A stretch of DNA of 64,000 bases from Epilithonimonas hungarica (lineage in GTDB: Bacteria; Bacteroidota; Bacteroidia; Flavobacteriales; Weeksellaceae), in assembly GCF_900102265.1 (NCBI RefSeq), contig NZ_FNBH01000005.1, positions 124,001-188,000 on the forward strand, given 5' to 3'. The notes below the pieces were generated by a model that ran no database searches, was not told where the DNA came from, and worked only from the letters and a program-made list of their open reading frames with translations. The stretch's first letter is position 1, and each line of letters opens with the position of its first letter. Position numbers and translations under genes: made by a program. Of the stretch, positions 25,576 through 35,315 are shown piece by piece.

Positions 25576-26664
25576 ATGAGCTCCAAACACCATAAGATCA
25601 GAGTAGGAATTTCCATCGGCGATTTCAACGGAATCGGCCCAGAAATTATCCTAAAGTCTCTGAAAGACAAAAGCATCACAGATTTTTTCACGCCAATTAT
25701 ATTTGGCTCAGGAAAACTGTTTACTTATCAGAAGAACATTTTCAAGCTGCAGACCAATTTCAATTACATCAATTCTGCAAAAGAAGCTCAGGGCGGGAAA
25801 ATCAATATGGTAAATCTTACCAAGGAGAATAGCAATGTAGAATTCGGTGTTCCTACGGAAGAATCCACAAAAATGGCGATTGACTCTTTGGAAAAAGCCA
25901 CACAGGCACTTTTAGATAACGAAATCGATGTTATCGTAACCGCGCCTATTAATAAGGATGAAATGATGAAATATGGTTTTGCTCATGCAGGGCACACTGG
26001 TTATTTCGAAGAAAAAGCCGGGAAAAAAGCGATAATGTTTATGGTAACCAACAATTTGAAAGTGGCCGTTTCCACACATCATATTCCTGTTGCAGAGATC
26101 GCACAGAACATTTCCAAAGAGAAATTGAAAAAGCAGATCACTCAGCTGTCCAAAACTTTAAAAGAGGATTTCTGCGTGGAAAAACCGAAAATTGCAGTTT
26201 TGGGACTCAATCCACACGCTGGAGACGGTGGTGTAATCGGCAAAGAAGAAATAGAGATCATAGAACCTGCGATAAAAGAACTTTTCAACAATGGAACTTT
26301 GGCCTTTGGACCATATCCGGCGGACAGTTTTTTCCAGCCAGAAAAATATAAAGCTTTCGATGCAGTTTTGGCAATGTACCACGATCAGGGATTGGCGCCA
26401 TTCAAGACAATTGCCTATGAAGAAGGCGTGAACTATTCCGCAGGTTTACCTTTTATCAGGACATCTCCGGACCACGGTGTTGCTTATGATATTGCAGGAA
26501 AAAACCAGGCAGACGAAAGATCTTTTTCAGAAGCAATTTTTACAGCAATTCACATTTTTAAAAACAGAGAAGAATATCACGACCTGATGAGCAATCGTCT
26601 TCGTCCGAAAGCTACCCATGTAAATAATGGTATAGACGAGGACCTTCCTATGGAAAATAATTAG
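25576..26664 (+). CDS. pdxA: 4-hydroxythreonine-4-phosphate dehydrogenase
   Basis: A 362-residue PdxA enzyme of pyridoxal phosphate synthesis (DXP-dependent route). The N-terminus VGISIGDFNGIGPEIILKSL, the metal histidine in AHAGHTGYFE and the MYHDQGLAPFK motif are family signatures, and FIRTSPDHGVAYDIAGK near the end completes the active site. A TAATTTTG -7-like box lies at 25536-25543. The gene is followed by the DUF177-rpmF pair, which has its own promoter. Confidence 0.95.
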   Translation: MSSKHHKIRVGISIGDFNGIGPEIILKSLKDKSITDFFTPIIFGSGKLFTYQKNIFKLQTNFNYINSAKEAQGGKINMVNLTKENSNVEFGVPTEESTKMAIDSLEKATQALLDNEIDVIVTAPINKDEMMKYGFAHAGHTGYFEEKAGKKAIMFMVTNNLKVAVSTHHIPVAEIAQNISKEKLKKQITQLSKTLKEDFCVEKPKIAVLGLNPHAGDGGVIGKEEIEIIEPAIKELFNNGTLAFGPYPADSFFQPEKYKAFDAVLAMYHDQGLAPFKTIAYEEGVNYSAGLPFIRTSPDHGVAYDIAGKNQADERSFSEAIFTAIHIFKNREEYHDLMSNRLRPKATHVNNGIDEDLPMENN

Positions 26665-26724
26665 ACAAAAAAACCAAGCTTTTATGAAGTAATTTTTTGT
26701 AGTTCAAGTATTTCCAAAAAAGAT

Positions 26725-26755
26725 TTTGTTATTTAAAAAAAATAAATTATTTTTG
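26725..26755 (+). promoter_or_regulatory. promoter of the DUF177-rpmF operon
   Basis: TTTG at 26725-26728, exactly 19 bases, TATTTTTG at 26748-26755. Transcription should start only a few bases before the ATG at 26768, which rules out the longer open frame beginning at 26726. Confidence 0.85.
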
Positions 26756-26767
26756 CAAACCGTTTTT

Positions 26768-27295
26768 ATGGACAGAATTAGAAACTATGACGTTGCCTTT
26801 ATAGGCTTAAAACCGGGAAAACACGATTTCAAATTTGAGATCGGTCAAGAGTTCTTTGATTTATTTGAGACTGAGCAGGAATTTTTCAATCCAAAAATCA
26901 TTGCTGATGTTCTTTTGGACAAGCATACTACTTTTTTGGAATTCTACATTAATGTTTCAGGGACCGTTCAATTGATTTGCGACATTAGCAATGATGAATT
27001 TTCTGAAAACATTGAAAATGATTTGAAGATTCTTGTAAAATTTGGAGAAGAATATGATGACAGCAACGAAGATGTCATTACAATCAACAAAAAAGACGGT
27101 GAATTCAATCTCGCTAATCTTATATATGAAGCAGTAGTTTTATCTATTCCGATGAAAAAACTGGCGCCATCCATAAGAGACAATGATGAATACCAAAAGA
27201 TATTAGACCAATACAGTCCAAAAATAGTCGAAGAAAAAGAAGAAAGCACAGACCCGAGATGGGAAGCTTTGAAGAAATTAAAAGACAACAATTAA
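26768..27295 (+). CDS. DUF177 (YceD) family protein
   Basis: A 175-residue acidic protein of the DUF177/YceD family. Members usually precede rpmF and are linked to 23S rRNA accumulation. The beta-rich segment LEFYINVSGTVQLICDISNDEF and the helix LIYEAVVLSIPMKKL are typical, as is the C-terminal DPRWEALKKLK. The usual family cysteines are reduced to one. The start at 26768 is set by the promoter just upstream. It is 48 bases before rpmF in the same operon. Confidence 0.9.
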   Translation: MDRIRNYDVAFIGLKPGKHDFKFEIGQEFFDLFETEQEFFNPKIIADVLLDKHTTFLEFYINVSGTVQLICDISNDEFSENIENDLKILVKFGEEYDDSNEDVITINKKDGEFNLANLIYEAVVLSIPMKKLAPSIRDNDEYQKILDQYSPKIVEEKEESTDPRWEALKKLKDNN

Positions 27296-27343
27296 GAAAT
27301 AACAACAATATAATTCGGTAAGAATTTTTAAAAAGTACTAACA

Positions 27344-27547
27344 ATGGCACATCCTAAAAGAAGACAGTCGTCTACAAGAAGAGATAAAAGAAGAACACAC
27401 TACAAAGCTGTAGTTCCTCAATTGGCAAAAGACGCAACGTCTGGAGAAATGCACTTATACCACAGAGCGCACTGGCATGAAGGAAAACTTTATTACAGAG
27501 GCAAGGTCGTATTAGAGAAAACAGTAGAAACTACAGAAGAAAACTAA
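27344..27547 (+). CDS. rpmF: 50S ribosomal protein L32
   Basis: A 67-residue basic protein. [19 protein letters not shown] is the L32 signature. The zinc-binding cysteines found in many L32 proteins are absent; the region reads [16 protein letters not shown], the zinc-free form. It follows DUF177 as in most bacteria and is closed by a terminator. Confidence 0.97.
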   Translation: MAHPKRRQSSTRRDKRRTHYKAVVPQLAKDATSGEMHLYHRAHWHEGKLYYRGKVVLEKTVETTEEN

Positions 27548-27578
27548 GATCTATCTTTGATAATCTTATACTTAGCAT

Positions 27579-27619
27579 AAAAAACCACTCGGATTTTATC
27601 AATTTGGGTGGTTTTTTAT
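27579..27619 (+). terminator. terminator of rpmF
   Basis: AAAAAACCACTC pairs with GGGTGGTTTTTT across a 16-base loop. The accB -7 box (TATATTTG, 27620-27627) begins directly after it. Confidence 0.8.
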
Positions 27620-27652
27620 TATATTTGGCGTTCAAAACAATTTAAAAATTTT

Positions 27653-28129
27653 ATGGATATAAAAGACATTCAGAATCTTGTAAGATTTGTTGCAAAGGCA
27701 GGTGTTTCCGAGGTGAAATATAAAAATAAAGACTTCGAGATCTATATCAAAACTCCGCTTGGAGGCGAAGCTGTAAGTTACGTAACTCCGCAAGTTGCTT
27801 ACCAAACCCCGGTTTCTGCACCTGTTGCAAATCCAGGTTCTGCACCTGTTGTAAATTCTGATGCAGCTAGTTCTGCAGATGAAAGCAAATATATTACTAT
27901 CAAATCTCCAATGATCGGGACATTCTACAGAAAACCATCCCCAGACAAAGACGTTTTCGTAAACGTAGGAGATTCTGTAACAGAAGGAAAAGTGGTTTGT
28001 GTAATAGAAGCAATGAAACTTTTCAACCAGATCGAGTCAGAAATTAGCGGAAAAATTGTAAAAATATTGGTAGAGGATTCTTCTCCTGTAGAATATGACC
28101 AACCGTTATTTTTAGTAGACCCATCATAA
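27653..28129 (+). CDS. accB: acetyl-CoA carboxylase biotin carboxyl carrier protein
   Basis: A 158-residue biotin carrier for the first step of fatty-acid synthesis. Residues 1-35 form the N-terminal domain, 36-75 an Ala/Pro/Val-rich linker and 80-158 the biotinyl domain. The biotin lysine is K122 in the EAMK motif. The ATG at 27653 was chosen because the longer frame would start inside the terminator and -7 box. It is followed 104 bases on by accC. Confidence 0.96.
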   Translation: MDIKDIQNLVRFVAKAGVSEVKYKNKDFEIYIKTPLGGEAVSYVTPQVAYQTPVSAPVANPGSAPVVNSDAASSADESKYITIKSPMIGTFYRKPSPDKDVFVNVGDSVTEGKVVCVIEAMKLFNQIESEISGKIVKILVEDSSPVEYDQPLFLVDPS

Positions 28130-28130
28130 T

Positions 28131-28231
28131 TTAGTTAGAAGTTAGAAGTTAGAAATTAGAAGTTAGACCACTAACTTTTAAGTTTCGTACTCATAATCTA
28201 ATTAACTAATCATCTAATTAACTAATTAAAA
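28131..28231 (+). repeat. AT-rich direct repeats between accB and accC
   Basis: Iterations of GTTAGAAGTTAGAA (28134-28165), then two copies of ATCTAATTAACTAAT (from about 28196). A similar AGTTAGAGATTAG stretch lies after ftsE at about 22540-22560. Confidence 0.6.
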
Positions 28232-28233
28232 TT

Positions 28234-29592
28234 ATGTTCAAAAAAATATTGATCGCAAACCGTGGTGAGATCGCAATGCGAATCTTGCGTACGGCAAAAG
28301 AAATGGGGATAAAAACTGTTGCAGTGTATTCTACAGCAGACAAAGACAGTCTTCATGTTCGTTTTGCAGACGAGGCAGTTTGCATCGGTCCTGCAATGAG
28401 CAAAGACTCATATCTAAAAATCCCTAACATCATTGCAGCTGCAGAGATCACTAATGCAGACGCAATCCATCCTGGTTACGGGTTTCTTTCAGAGAATGCA
28501 AATTTCTCAAGGATCTGTGCAAAAAATGGAATCAAATTTATTGGTGCAACTCCTGAGCAGATTGAAAAAATGGGCGATAAGGCTACGGCCAAAGCGACCA
28601 TGAAAGAAGCCGGAATTCCTTGTGTCCCAGGCTCTGAAGGTTTGATCGATTCTTATGAGGATGCCAAGAAGACCGCAAAAGAAATCGGCTATCCTGTGAT
28701 GATCAAAGCTACCGCCGGTGGTGGTGGAAAAGGGATGAGGGCCGTTTGGAAAGAAGAAGACCTAAAAGGGCATTGGGATTCTGCAATTCAGGAAGCAGTT
28801 GCTGCTTTCGGAAATGGCGGAATGTACATGGAAAAACTAATCGAAGAGCCTAGACATATTGAGATCCAGATTGCTGGAGATCAATTTGGGAAAGCTTGCC
28901 ACCTTTCCGAAAGAGATTGCTCTATCCAAAGAAGAAATCAGAAATTGATTGAAGAAACGCCATCTCCTTTCATGACGGACGAACTTCGTGAAAAGATGGG
29001 TGCTGCTGCTGTAAAAGCTGCGGAATATATCGGATACGAAGGTGTTGGAACTATCGAGTTCTTGGTAGATAAACACAGAAATTTCTATTTCATGGAAATG
29101 AATACCCGAATCCAAGTAGAACATCCAATCACTGAACAAGTCGTTGATTACGATTTAATTCGTGAGCAGATCCTTCTGGCAGCAGGTACGCCAATCAGTG
29201 GAAAAAATTACTATCCAAAAATGCACGCCATTGAGTGTAGAATTAATGCTGAAGATCCTTACGCAGATTTCAGACCCTCTCCCGGAAAAATTAAAGAACT
29301 TAACATCCCTGGCGGGCACGGCGTAAGAGTTGACACTCACGTTTATTCTGGATACACGATTCCTTCCAATTATGATTCGATGATCGCAAAATTAATCGTA
29401 ACGGCTCAAACAAGAGACGAAGCAATTGCCAAAATGAAGCGTGCTTTGGAAGAATTCTATATCGAAGGTGTGAAAACCACGATTCCTTTCCACAGACAAC
29501 TATTGGAAAATGAGGATTTCCTTGCTGGAAATTACACGACCAAGTTCATGGAAGATTTTGTTATGGATAGAAATTTTGATAATCATATCTAG
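28234..29592 (+). CDS. accC: acetyl-CoA carboxylase biotin carboxylase subunit
   Basis: A 452-residue ATP-grasp enzyme that carboxylates AccB-bound biotin. The N-terminal [20 protein letters not shown], the glycine-rich ATP loop [12 protein letters not shown] and the catalytic [16 protein letters not shown] are intact. Length is normal. It probably shares a transcript with accB. The carboxyltransferase subunit accA lies 13 kb downstream at 42461, and accD is outside the window. Confidence 0.97.
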   Translation: MFKKILIANRGEIAMRILRTAKEMGIKTVAVYSTADKDSLHVRFADEAVCIGPAMSKDSYLKIPNIIAAAEITNADAIHPGYGFLSENANFSRICAKNGIKFIGATPEQIEKMGDKATAKATMKEAGIPCVPGSEGLIDSYEDAKKTAKEIGYPVMIKATAGGGGKGMRAVWKEEDLKGHWDSAIQEAVAAFGNGGMYMEKLIEEPRHIEIQIAGDQFGKACHLSERDCSIQRRNQKLIEETPSPFMTDELREKMGAAAVKAAEYIGYEGVGTIEFLVDKHRNFYFMEMNTRIQVEHPITEQVVDYDLIREQILLAAGTPISGKNYYPKMHAIECRINAEDPYADFRPSPGKIKELNIPGGHGVRVDTHVYSGYTIPSNYDSMIAKLIVTAQTRDEAIAKMKRALEEFYIEGVKTTIPFHRQLLENEDFLAGNYTTKFMEDFVMDRNFDNHI

Positions 29593-29613
29593 AAAGATCA
29601 TTAATAAATATAT

Positions 29614-29645
29614 AAAATGCCTGACTTTGAAAGTTAGGCATTTTT
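29614..29645 (+). terminator. terminator of accC
   Basis: AAAATGCCTGACTTT pairs with AAAGTTAGGCATTTTT, with an imperfect pair near the loop. Confidence 0.85.
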
Positions 29646-29694
29646 ATTAGCTATGATTGATATCAAATTTATTATTTTTGTAAAAAATAAAAGT

Positions 29695-30945
29695 ATGTCG
29701 ACAGCAATTCAGGAAAAGGATTCTCAATATTTCATCGAACTCGAGAATCAGTATGGTGCTCATAATTATCATCCGCTACCCGTAGTTTTGGAAAAAGGCG
29801 AAGGTGTTTTCGTTTGGGATGTTGAAGGTGAGAAATATTACGATTTCCTTTCCGCATATTCTGCTGTCAATCAAGGACATTCTCATCCAAAAATTGTGGC
29901 GGCATTGGTAAATCAGGCCAAGAAACTAGCGCTGACATCAAGAGCGTTTTATAATTCAAATCTTGGAGAATACGAGAGAAAAATCACAACTCTTTTTGGG
30001 TTTGATAAAGTACTTCCAATGAATTCCGGCGCTGAAGCTGTAGAAACGGCTGTAAAATTAGCACGAAAATGGAGTTATGAAGTAAAAGGTATTGCAGAAA
30101 ATGCTGCAAAAATAGTAGTCTGTGAAAATAACTTCCACGGAAGAACGACAACTATTGTTTCCTTTTCAAATGATCCAGACGCCAACCAAAACTATGGACC
30201 TTTTACACCCGGATTTATAAAAATACCTTACAATGATTTAGCTGCTTTAGAAGAAATTTTTAAAAATGAAGCTAAGAATATTGCGGCATTTCTAACAGAA
30301 CCAATCCAAGGAGAAGCTGGCGTTTATGTTCCAGACGAAGGATTTTTGAAAGGCGCTTCGGAGCTTTGTAAAAAATATAATGTTCTTTTCATAGCTGATG
30401 AAGTTCAGACGGGAATCGCAAGAACCGGAAAACTGATAGCTTGTCATCACGAAGATGTTCAGCCTGATATTTTGATTCTTGGAAAAGCACTTTCAGGTGG
30501 TATGTATCCTGTTTCTGCAGTCTTGGCAAATGACGGAATCATGAATGTCATCAAACCTGGACAACATGGTTCTACGTTTGGAGGAAACCCGATTGCCTGT
30601 GCTGTTGCTGTTGCAGCTTTGGATGTTGTAGAAGAGGAAAAACTTTCGGAAAGAGCTGAAGAACTTGGACAACTTTTCCGTTCGGAAATTGAAAAATTGA
30701 TTCAGAAAACAAGTTTAATTACTAAAGTAAGAGGAAAAGGCCTTTTGAATGCAATTCTTATCAATGATACGCCAGATAGCAAAACTGCCTGGAATCTTTG
30801 TGTAAAGCTAAAAGAGAATGGTTTACTAGCGAAACCTACTCATGGAAATATTATTAGATTAGCACCACCACTGGTCATTACTGAGGAACAACTTTTGGAT
30901 TGTGTGAAAATTATCGAAAAAACATTTTTGGAGTTCGGTAATTAG
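29695..30945 (+). CDS. rocD: ornithine aminotransferase
   Basis: A 416-residue class III PLP aminotransferase that converts ornithine to glutamate semialdehyde. PLP-binding lysine is in [17 protein letters not shown], and FNSGAEA (as [18 protein letters not shown]) binds phosphate. FHGRTT and [13 protein letters not shown] are also typical of RocD. The ATG at 29695 was preferred because a TATTTTTG -7 box lies at 29673-29680. The stop is one base from the next ATG, so the glycosyltransferase cluster may start from this promoter. Confidence 0.95.
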   Translation: MSTAIQEKDSQYFIELENQYGAHNYHPLPVVLEKGEGVFVWDVEGEKYYDFLSAYSAVNQGHSHPKIVAALVNQAKKLALTSRAFYNSNLGEYERKITTLFGFDKVLPMNSGAEAVETAVKLARKWSYEVKGIAENAAKIVVCENNFHGRTTTIVSFSNDPDANQNYGPFTPGFIKIPYNDLAALEEIFKNEAKNIAAFLTEPIQGEAGVYVPDEGFLKGASELCKKYNVLFIADEVQTGIARTGKLIACHHEDVQPDILILGKALSGGMYPVSAVLANDGIMNVIKPGQHGSTFGGNPIACAVAVAALDVVEEEKLSERAEELGQLFRSEIEKLIQKTSLITKVRGKGLLNAILINDTPDSKTAWNLCVKLKENGLLAKPTHGNIIRLAPPLVITEEQLLDCVKIIEKTFLEFGN

Positions 30946-30946
30946 A

Positions 30947-31951
30947 ATGAAGATATTGGTCATACAGAAAAAATTTATGGGTGACGTTCTCGTTACAAGT
31001 ACAATTTTACCATTATTGAAAAATAAATTTCCAGATTCTGAGATAAGTTTTCTGTTAGAAGAAAAACACGCTCAGATTTTGGTTGGGAATCCGTACATCG
31101 ATCATTTTATTTTTTTTAAAGACAGTTTTCATAAAACCTTATCAGAGGTAAAAAATCAGAAATTCGATATCGTTATTGACCTTTACTCCAAAATAGAAAC
31201 TGGAATCCTGACTTTACTTTCCGGAGCAAAAACACGGATTGGATTTTTCAAAAATTACACTCAGTTTTTGTATAATTTCCCGGTAAAAAGGGCAACAAAT
31301 TTAAAATCAAAAAACACAACATTTGGGATTGAGCATCGATTACAAATGTTAGAACCTTTGGGTATCGATTTTCAAGAAACATTCCCGAAAATTTATCTTT
31401 CAGAAGAAGAAATAGAAAACGCACATAGAATCCTTTCAGAAAATGGTTTGTCTGTTGATGATAATCTGATCATGCTGAGTACATTCGGTAGTTCAGAAGA
31501 AAAAACCTATCCGATCGAATATATGGCGGAGGTTATTAAGTATATTTTTCAATGCAAACCAAATTCGAAACTGCTTTGCAATTATATGCCTTTTCAAGAG
31601 GATCTATTTGAAGAATTATACAATCAACTTCCAGAAGATGTAAAAAAATTGGTCATAAAAAATTTTCGCACCAAAAGCTTAAGGGAATTTGCTGCAGTAG
31701 CTAGTCTTTGCAAATGTTTGATTGGAAATGAAGGAGGTGCAACTAATGTGAGTAAATCTTTGAAAATCCCTACATTTACTATATTTTCACCACAAATTCA
31801 ATTAGAAGATTGGGCTTGGACAAGTAATCCAAAAATGGACAGATTTTTGCATGTAAAGGATTTTATCCCAAATTCGGAAAGCTATTCGGATTTCAAACCA
31901 AACTATTTTGAGAAAGAATTGAAAGAATTTTTGGACAAAACTATATCATAA
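30947..31951 (+). CDS. GT9 family glycosyltransferase (heptosyltransferase-like)
   Basis: A 334-residue GT-B enzyme of family GT9. The N-terminus MKILVIQKKFMGDVLVTSTILPLLK and the motif GNEGGATNVSKSLKIPTF, standing where ADP-heptose LPS heptosyltransferases have GPxxGPxH, are family features. Family members add heptose or similar sugars to the lipopolysaccharide core. It directly follows rocD (one-base gap) and opens the eight-gene glycosyltransferase run. Confidence 0.9.
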   Translation: MKILVIQKKFMGDVLVTSTILPLLKNKFPDSEISFLLEEKHAQILVGNPYIDHFIFFKDSFHKTLSEVKNQKFDIVIDLYSKIETGILTLLSGAKTRIGFFKNYTQFLYNFPVKRATNLKSKNTTFGIEHRLQMLEPLGIDFQETFPKIYLSEEEIENAHRILSENGLSVDDNLIMLSTFGSSEEKTYPIEYMAEVIKYIFQCKPNSKLLCNYMPFQEDLFEELYNQLPEDVKKLVIKNFRTKSLREFAAVASLCKCLIGNEGGATNVSKSLKIPTFTIFSPQIQLEDWAWTSNPKMDRFLHVKDFIPNSESYSDFKPNYFEKELKEFLDKTIS

Positions 31952-31965
31952 GAATAGAAGGCAGA

Positions 31966-32922
31966 ATGCACGAAGACAAAAAAAATATACTTCTTATTAC
32001 CTTTGACAACTGGGGTTACAATCAATACATCGCAGATGCGTTGGAGAAAAAATCATATCGGGTAAAGCACGTCAACTTTCATAGTTTTGAGTATACTTAC
32101 CCAGATTTTACTCATAAGGCTTTTAATTTTATTACAAAAAATCTAGGTATCGTAAATCTTAAGCACATTCATTATAATGATATTATTACGGATGAAATTA
32201 AGAATATCAATAATATAGATACTGTTATCTACATCAAAGCTGATTTTTTATCCAAACAAACTATTGAAACAGTCAATCAAAAGGCTAAAAAGTCTGTTCT
32301 CCTCATTAACGATTCTATCAACAGATATCCGAATACGAAAAATATTCTTGGCTTATTTGATAAAGTTTTTTCTTTTGAAAGGAAAGACTGCGACAAATAT
32401 GATCTGATCTTCAAACCAAATTTTATTTATAAAACGATTGATAGAATACCAAAACATTTTAAATACAAAGTTTTCAACATAAGCTCTTATGACAAGAGAT
32501 TTCCGGTAATCAAGAAAATTGCAGAGGCTTTGTATGATCTTAACATCAAGAGCAAGATCGTTATTTTCTCTTCCAAAGAGAACAATGATCCCTATTTGGA
32601 GTTTTCAAAATGTACATTATCGATTTCTGAGATCAATGCTTTGATGGAGGAATCGGAAATAATCCTTGATGTCAATAGAAATCAGCAAGAAGGCTTAAGT
32701 TTCCGTGTTTTTGAGAGTCTGGGGCTAAAGAAAAAATTGATCACGACCAACACCGACATTGTGACCTATGATTTTTATAATCCGGAAAATATATTTGTAA
32801 TCGAGGATGTAGACAATATAAAGATCCCGCAATCTTTTCTGCAATCACCTTATAAGGTTATCCCTCAAGAGATTTTGGATAAATATCTGGTAGAAAACTG
32901 GGTGGATGAATTGATAAATTAA
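31966..32922 (+). CDS. putative GT-B-type glycosyltransferase
   Basis: A 318-residue soluble protein. Its N-terminus KNILLITFDNWGYNQYIADALEKKSYRVKHVNF looks like a nucleotide-sugar Rossmann domain. The C-terminal EIILDVNRNQQEGLSFRVFESLGLKKKLITTN resembles the donor-binding region of capsule and LPS transferases. No standard EX7E motif is complete. It sits 14 bases after the GT9 gene and probably modifies the same glycan. Assignment to a CAZy family is not possible from reading alone. Confidence 0.7.
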   Translation: MHEDKKNILLITFDNWGYNQYIADALEKKSYRVKHVNFHSFEYTYPDFTHKAFNFITKNLGIVNLKHIHYNDIITDEIKNINNIDTVIYIKADFLSKQTIETVNQKAKKSVLLINDSINRYPNTKNILGLFDKVFSFERKDCDKYDLIFKPNFIYKTIDRIPKHFKYKVFNISSYDKRFPVIKKIAEALYDLNIKSKIVIFSSKENNDPYLEFSKCTLSISEINALMEESEIILDVNRNQQEGLSFRVFESLGLKKKLITTNTDIVTYDFYNPENIFVIEDVDNIKIPQSFLQSPYKVIPQEILDKYLVENWVDELIN

Positions 32923-33009
32923 ACTGTTGTGATTTTCAAAATTATATGCTATTATAGCTGATAAATTTGGCAAGGTTTTGTTATCAAATTTTCATCAACT
33001 CTTTCCTTA

Positions 33010-33996
33010 ATGATCTCGTATAAAAAAACATCAAAAATTGTCATCTTCTGTCCTCCGAAAAAAGTAACAGGCGGACCGGAAGCCTTGCATCAATTATCTA
33101 ATAAATTGATCGAGTTGGGTGTTGGAGACGTTTTTATGCGATATATCCCTAAACGGACAAACGCCAAAGCAAAAAACTACAACATATATAAAACCAAAGA
33201 GATCTCCTTTATTGAAGATAATCCTGACAATATTCTGATCATTCCGGAATCTATGACTTTTCTGGTTAAGAGATTTCCCAAAAGTCAAAAGATCATATGG
33301 TGGTTAAGTGTAGATTTTTACAAAATTTTGATGGACCATAGAATTAGAAAACAAAGTTTTTTGACAAAGCTTTTCTATAAACAGGATGACAAAGAGTATC
33401 ATTTTGAATCGTTTCCAAATGTTTTTCATTGGGCACAATCGTTTAGGTCCAGTTTGTATTTGAAAAGTCATAAAGTTCCAGAGAATCAGATAGATTTTGT
33501 TTGTGATTACATCAATCCAAGCTTTCTGAAAAACTCTGATCAGATCCAAAAAGACCTTTCCAATAAAAATATTTTATACAATCCTAAAAAAGGGAAGGAA
33601 GAGATTGCGGAATTAATCAAAAATTCTCCGGAGCTCACTTGGATTCCTATCCAAAACATGAATGCTGAAGAGATAAAAAACCTGATGGCAAAATCTCTGT
33701 TATATGTAGATTTTGGAGAAAATCCGGGAAGAGATAAAATGCTAAGAGAATCGGTTTCACAAGACTGCTGCATCATTTCTGGAAAAAATGGTTCATCTGC
33801 ATATTATGAAGACCTGATGATTCCCGATGAGTATAAATTTGATTTCAGTAATGATAATATTCCTAAGATCTTAAATAAAATAAAAGACGTTCTTGAGAAT
33901 TATCCTGAACATATTTCTTATTTTAAAACTTATAAGGACAAAGTTCTGAATGAAGAAATTGATTTTGAAAAAAAATTAAAAGAAATTTTTATATGA
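33010..33996 (+). CDS. putative glycosyltransferase
   Basis: A 328-residue soluble protein. It begins KIVIFCPPKKVTGGPEALHQLSNKLIEL, which has the GGPE loop of acceptor domains in GT-B enzymes, and has a C-terminal region (ENPGRDKMLRESVSQDCCIISGKNGSSAYYEDL) in the donor-binding position. The 87 bases before it contain no clear promoter. It precedes the GT4 gene by 9 bases. Donor and acceptor are unknown. Confidence 0.7.
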   Translation: MISYKKTSKIVIFCPPKKVTGGPEALHQLSNKLIELGVGDVFMRYIPKRTNAKAKNYNIYKTKEISFIEDNPDNILIIPESMTFLVKRFPKSQKIIWWLSVDFYKILMDHRIRKQSFLTKLFYKQDDKEYHFESFPNVFHWAQSFRSSLYLKSHKVPENQIDFVCDYINPSFLKNSDQIQKDLSNKNILYNPKKGKEEIAELIKNSPELTWIPIQNMNAEEIKNLMAKSLLYVDFGENPGRDKMLRESVSQDCCIISGKNGSSAYYEDLMIPDEYKFDFSNDNIPKILNKIKDVLENYPEHISYFKTYKDKVLNEEIDFEKKLKEIFI

Positions 33997-34005
33997 AAAT
34001 TTGCT

Positions 34006-35289
34006 ATGAGTGAAGAAAAGCAAAAATTTGGAGTAAATATGTCTGGACTTTTCAACGCCGAAATTGGTTTTGGAGAAGCTATCCGTAATAATCTTAAAGC
34101 ATTAGAAAAAGTAGGAGTTCCTGCAAAACCTATCAACTTCAATATGCAACTCGGTCATAGATTAAACGATAATTCTGTGAACTTTGATGACAATATAAAT
34201 GATTATCCTGTCAATATCGTTCATGTTAACATGGATACGATATGGAGTTTTTTAAAAGAAAAATCTTCTGAATTTTTTGAAAACAAATATAATATTGGAT
34301 ATTGGGCTTGGGAAATGGAAGAATTCCCAGATGAATATGTAGAATATTTCAAATATTATGATGAGATTTGGACCTGCTCAAAGTATTGTCTTGATTCTAT
34401 GTCTTTAAAATCCGACATCCCCGTTATTAACATTCCTCATGCAATCGATATTGATAAAAAGGATATAAATGAAAACTTCGAGACCGACCTTACTGGTGAA
34501 TCTTATCATTTTCTTTTCATTTTTGATTACAACAGTCTCATTGAGCGTAAAAATACGTTAGCAGTTATAGATGCTTATGAAAAAGCTTTTGGCAAGGATA
34601 ATGGAAAGGTAAAACTTGTTCTCAAAACTTCTATTCCAGGAAGTCATCTTTCAAAAGCAAGAAGCCAAGTAAAAACAAGAATTGGCAACAATAAAAGCAT
34701 TATTTATAAAGAAGAAATGCTGAGAAGAAATGATTTGTTGGCCTTAATGAACAAAGCCAATTGTTACATTTCCCTACATCGTTCGGAAGGTTTCGGTCTC
34801 ACAATGGCCGAAGCAATGGCACTCGGTAAGCCGGTCATTGCAACAGGTTATTCTGGCAATCTAGATTTCATGAATATCAATAATTCATTTTTGGTGAAAT
34901 ATAAAATGATAAAACATGAGTATGATTTGAGCGTTTTACCAAAAAACAATTATTGGTCTGATCCCGATACGGATCATGCAGCAGAATTGATGAAATTTGT
35001 ATTTGAAAACCAGAGCTATGCCTCTGAAATAGGAAAGAAAGCAAAAGAAGATATTCAAAATTATTTTTCATTGGACGCAATAGGCAAAAAAATGAAAAAA
35101 AGGTTGGAAATTATTGAAAATACAATTTTGAAAGAAAGAGATAATCAAGAAGTAAAAAACAATCTGATCAAATTATTGAGTGAAAACAAGATTTTACAGA
35201 AAAGAGTGACATATCTTGAAAAAGGTTTTTATAATAAGGCTAGAAAAAAAATAAATGAAATTCTAAAAAAAATAAAAGGCAGGAATTAA
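34006..35289 (+). CDS. family 4 glycosyltransferase with C-terminal helical tail
   Basis: A 427-residue GT4 (GT-B) enzyme. The EX7E-type donor motif is EGFGLTMAEAMALGKPVIATGYSGN, and the acceptor domain opens with MSGLFNAEIGFGEAIRNNLKALEK. The last about 60 residues (LKERDNQEVKNNLIKLLSENKIL onward) look like a coiled coil with a very basic end, which could tether it to the membrane or to a partner; this is an inference. It is in the middle of the cluster, 26 bases before the next GT4. Confidence 0.9.
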   Translation: MSEEKQKFGVNMSGLFNAEIGFGEAIRNNLKALEKVGVPAKPINFNMQLGHRLNDNSVNFDDNINDYPVNIVHVNMDTIWSFLKEKSSEFFENKYNIGYWAWEMEEFPDEYVEYFKYYDEIWTCSKYCLDSMSLKSDIPVINIPHAIDIDKKDINENFETDLTGESYHFLFIFDYNSLIERKNTLAVIDAYEKAFGKDNGKVKLVLKTSIPGSHLSKARSQVKTRIGNNKSIIYKEEMLRRNDLLALMNKANCYISLHRSEGFGLTMAEAMALGKPVIATGYSGNLDFMNINNSFLVKYKMIKHEYDLSVLPKNNYWSDPDTDHAAELMKFVFENQSYASEIGKKAKEDIQNYFSLDAIGKKMKKRLEIIENTILKERDNQEVKNNLIKLLSENKILQKRVTYLEKGFYNKARKKINEILKKIKGRN

Positions 35290-35315
35290 TTCCCCTTGGT
35301 TTACCTATTTTAATC

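Noticed and set aside
28131-28231. Possible CRISPR-like array between accB and accC
   Set aside because: Repeats are short, contiguous and AT-rich with no unique spacers of constant length, and no cas genes are near.
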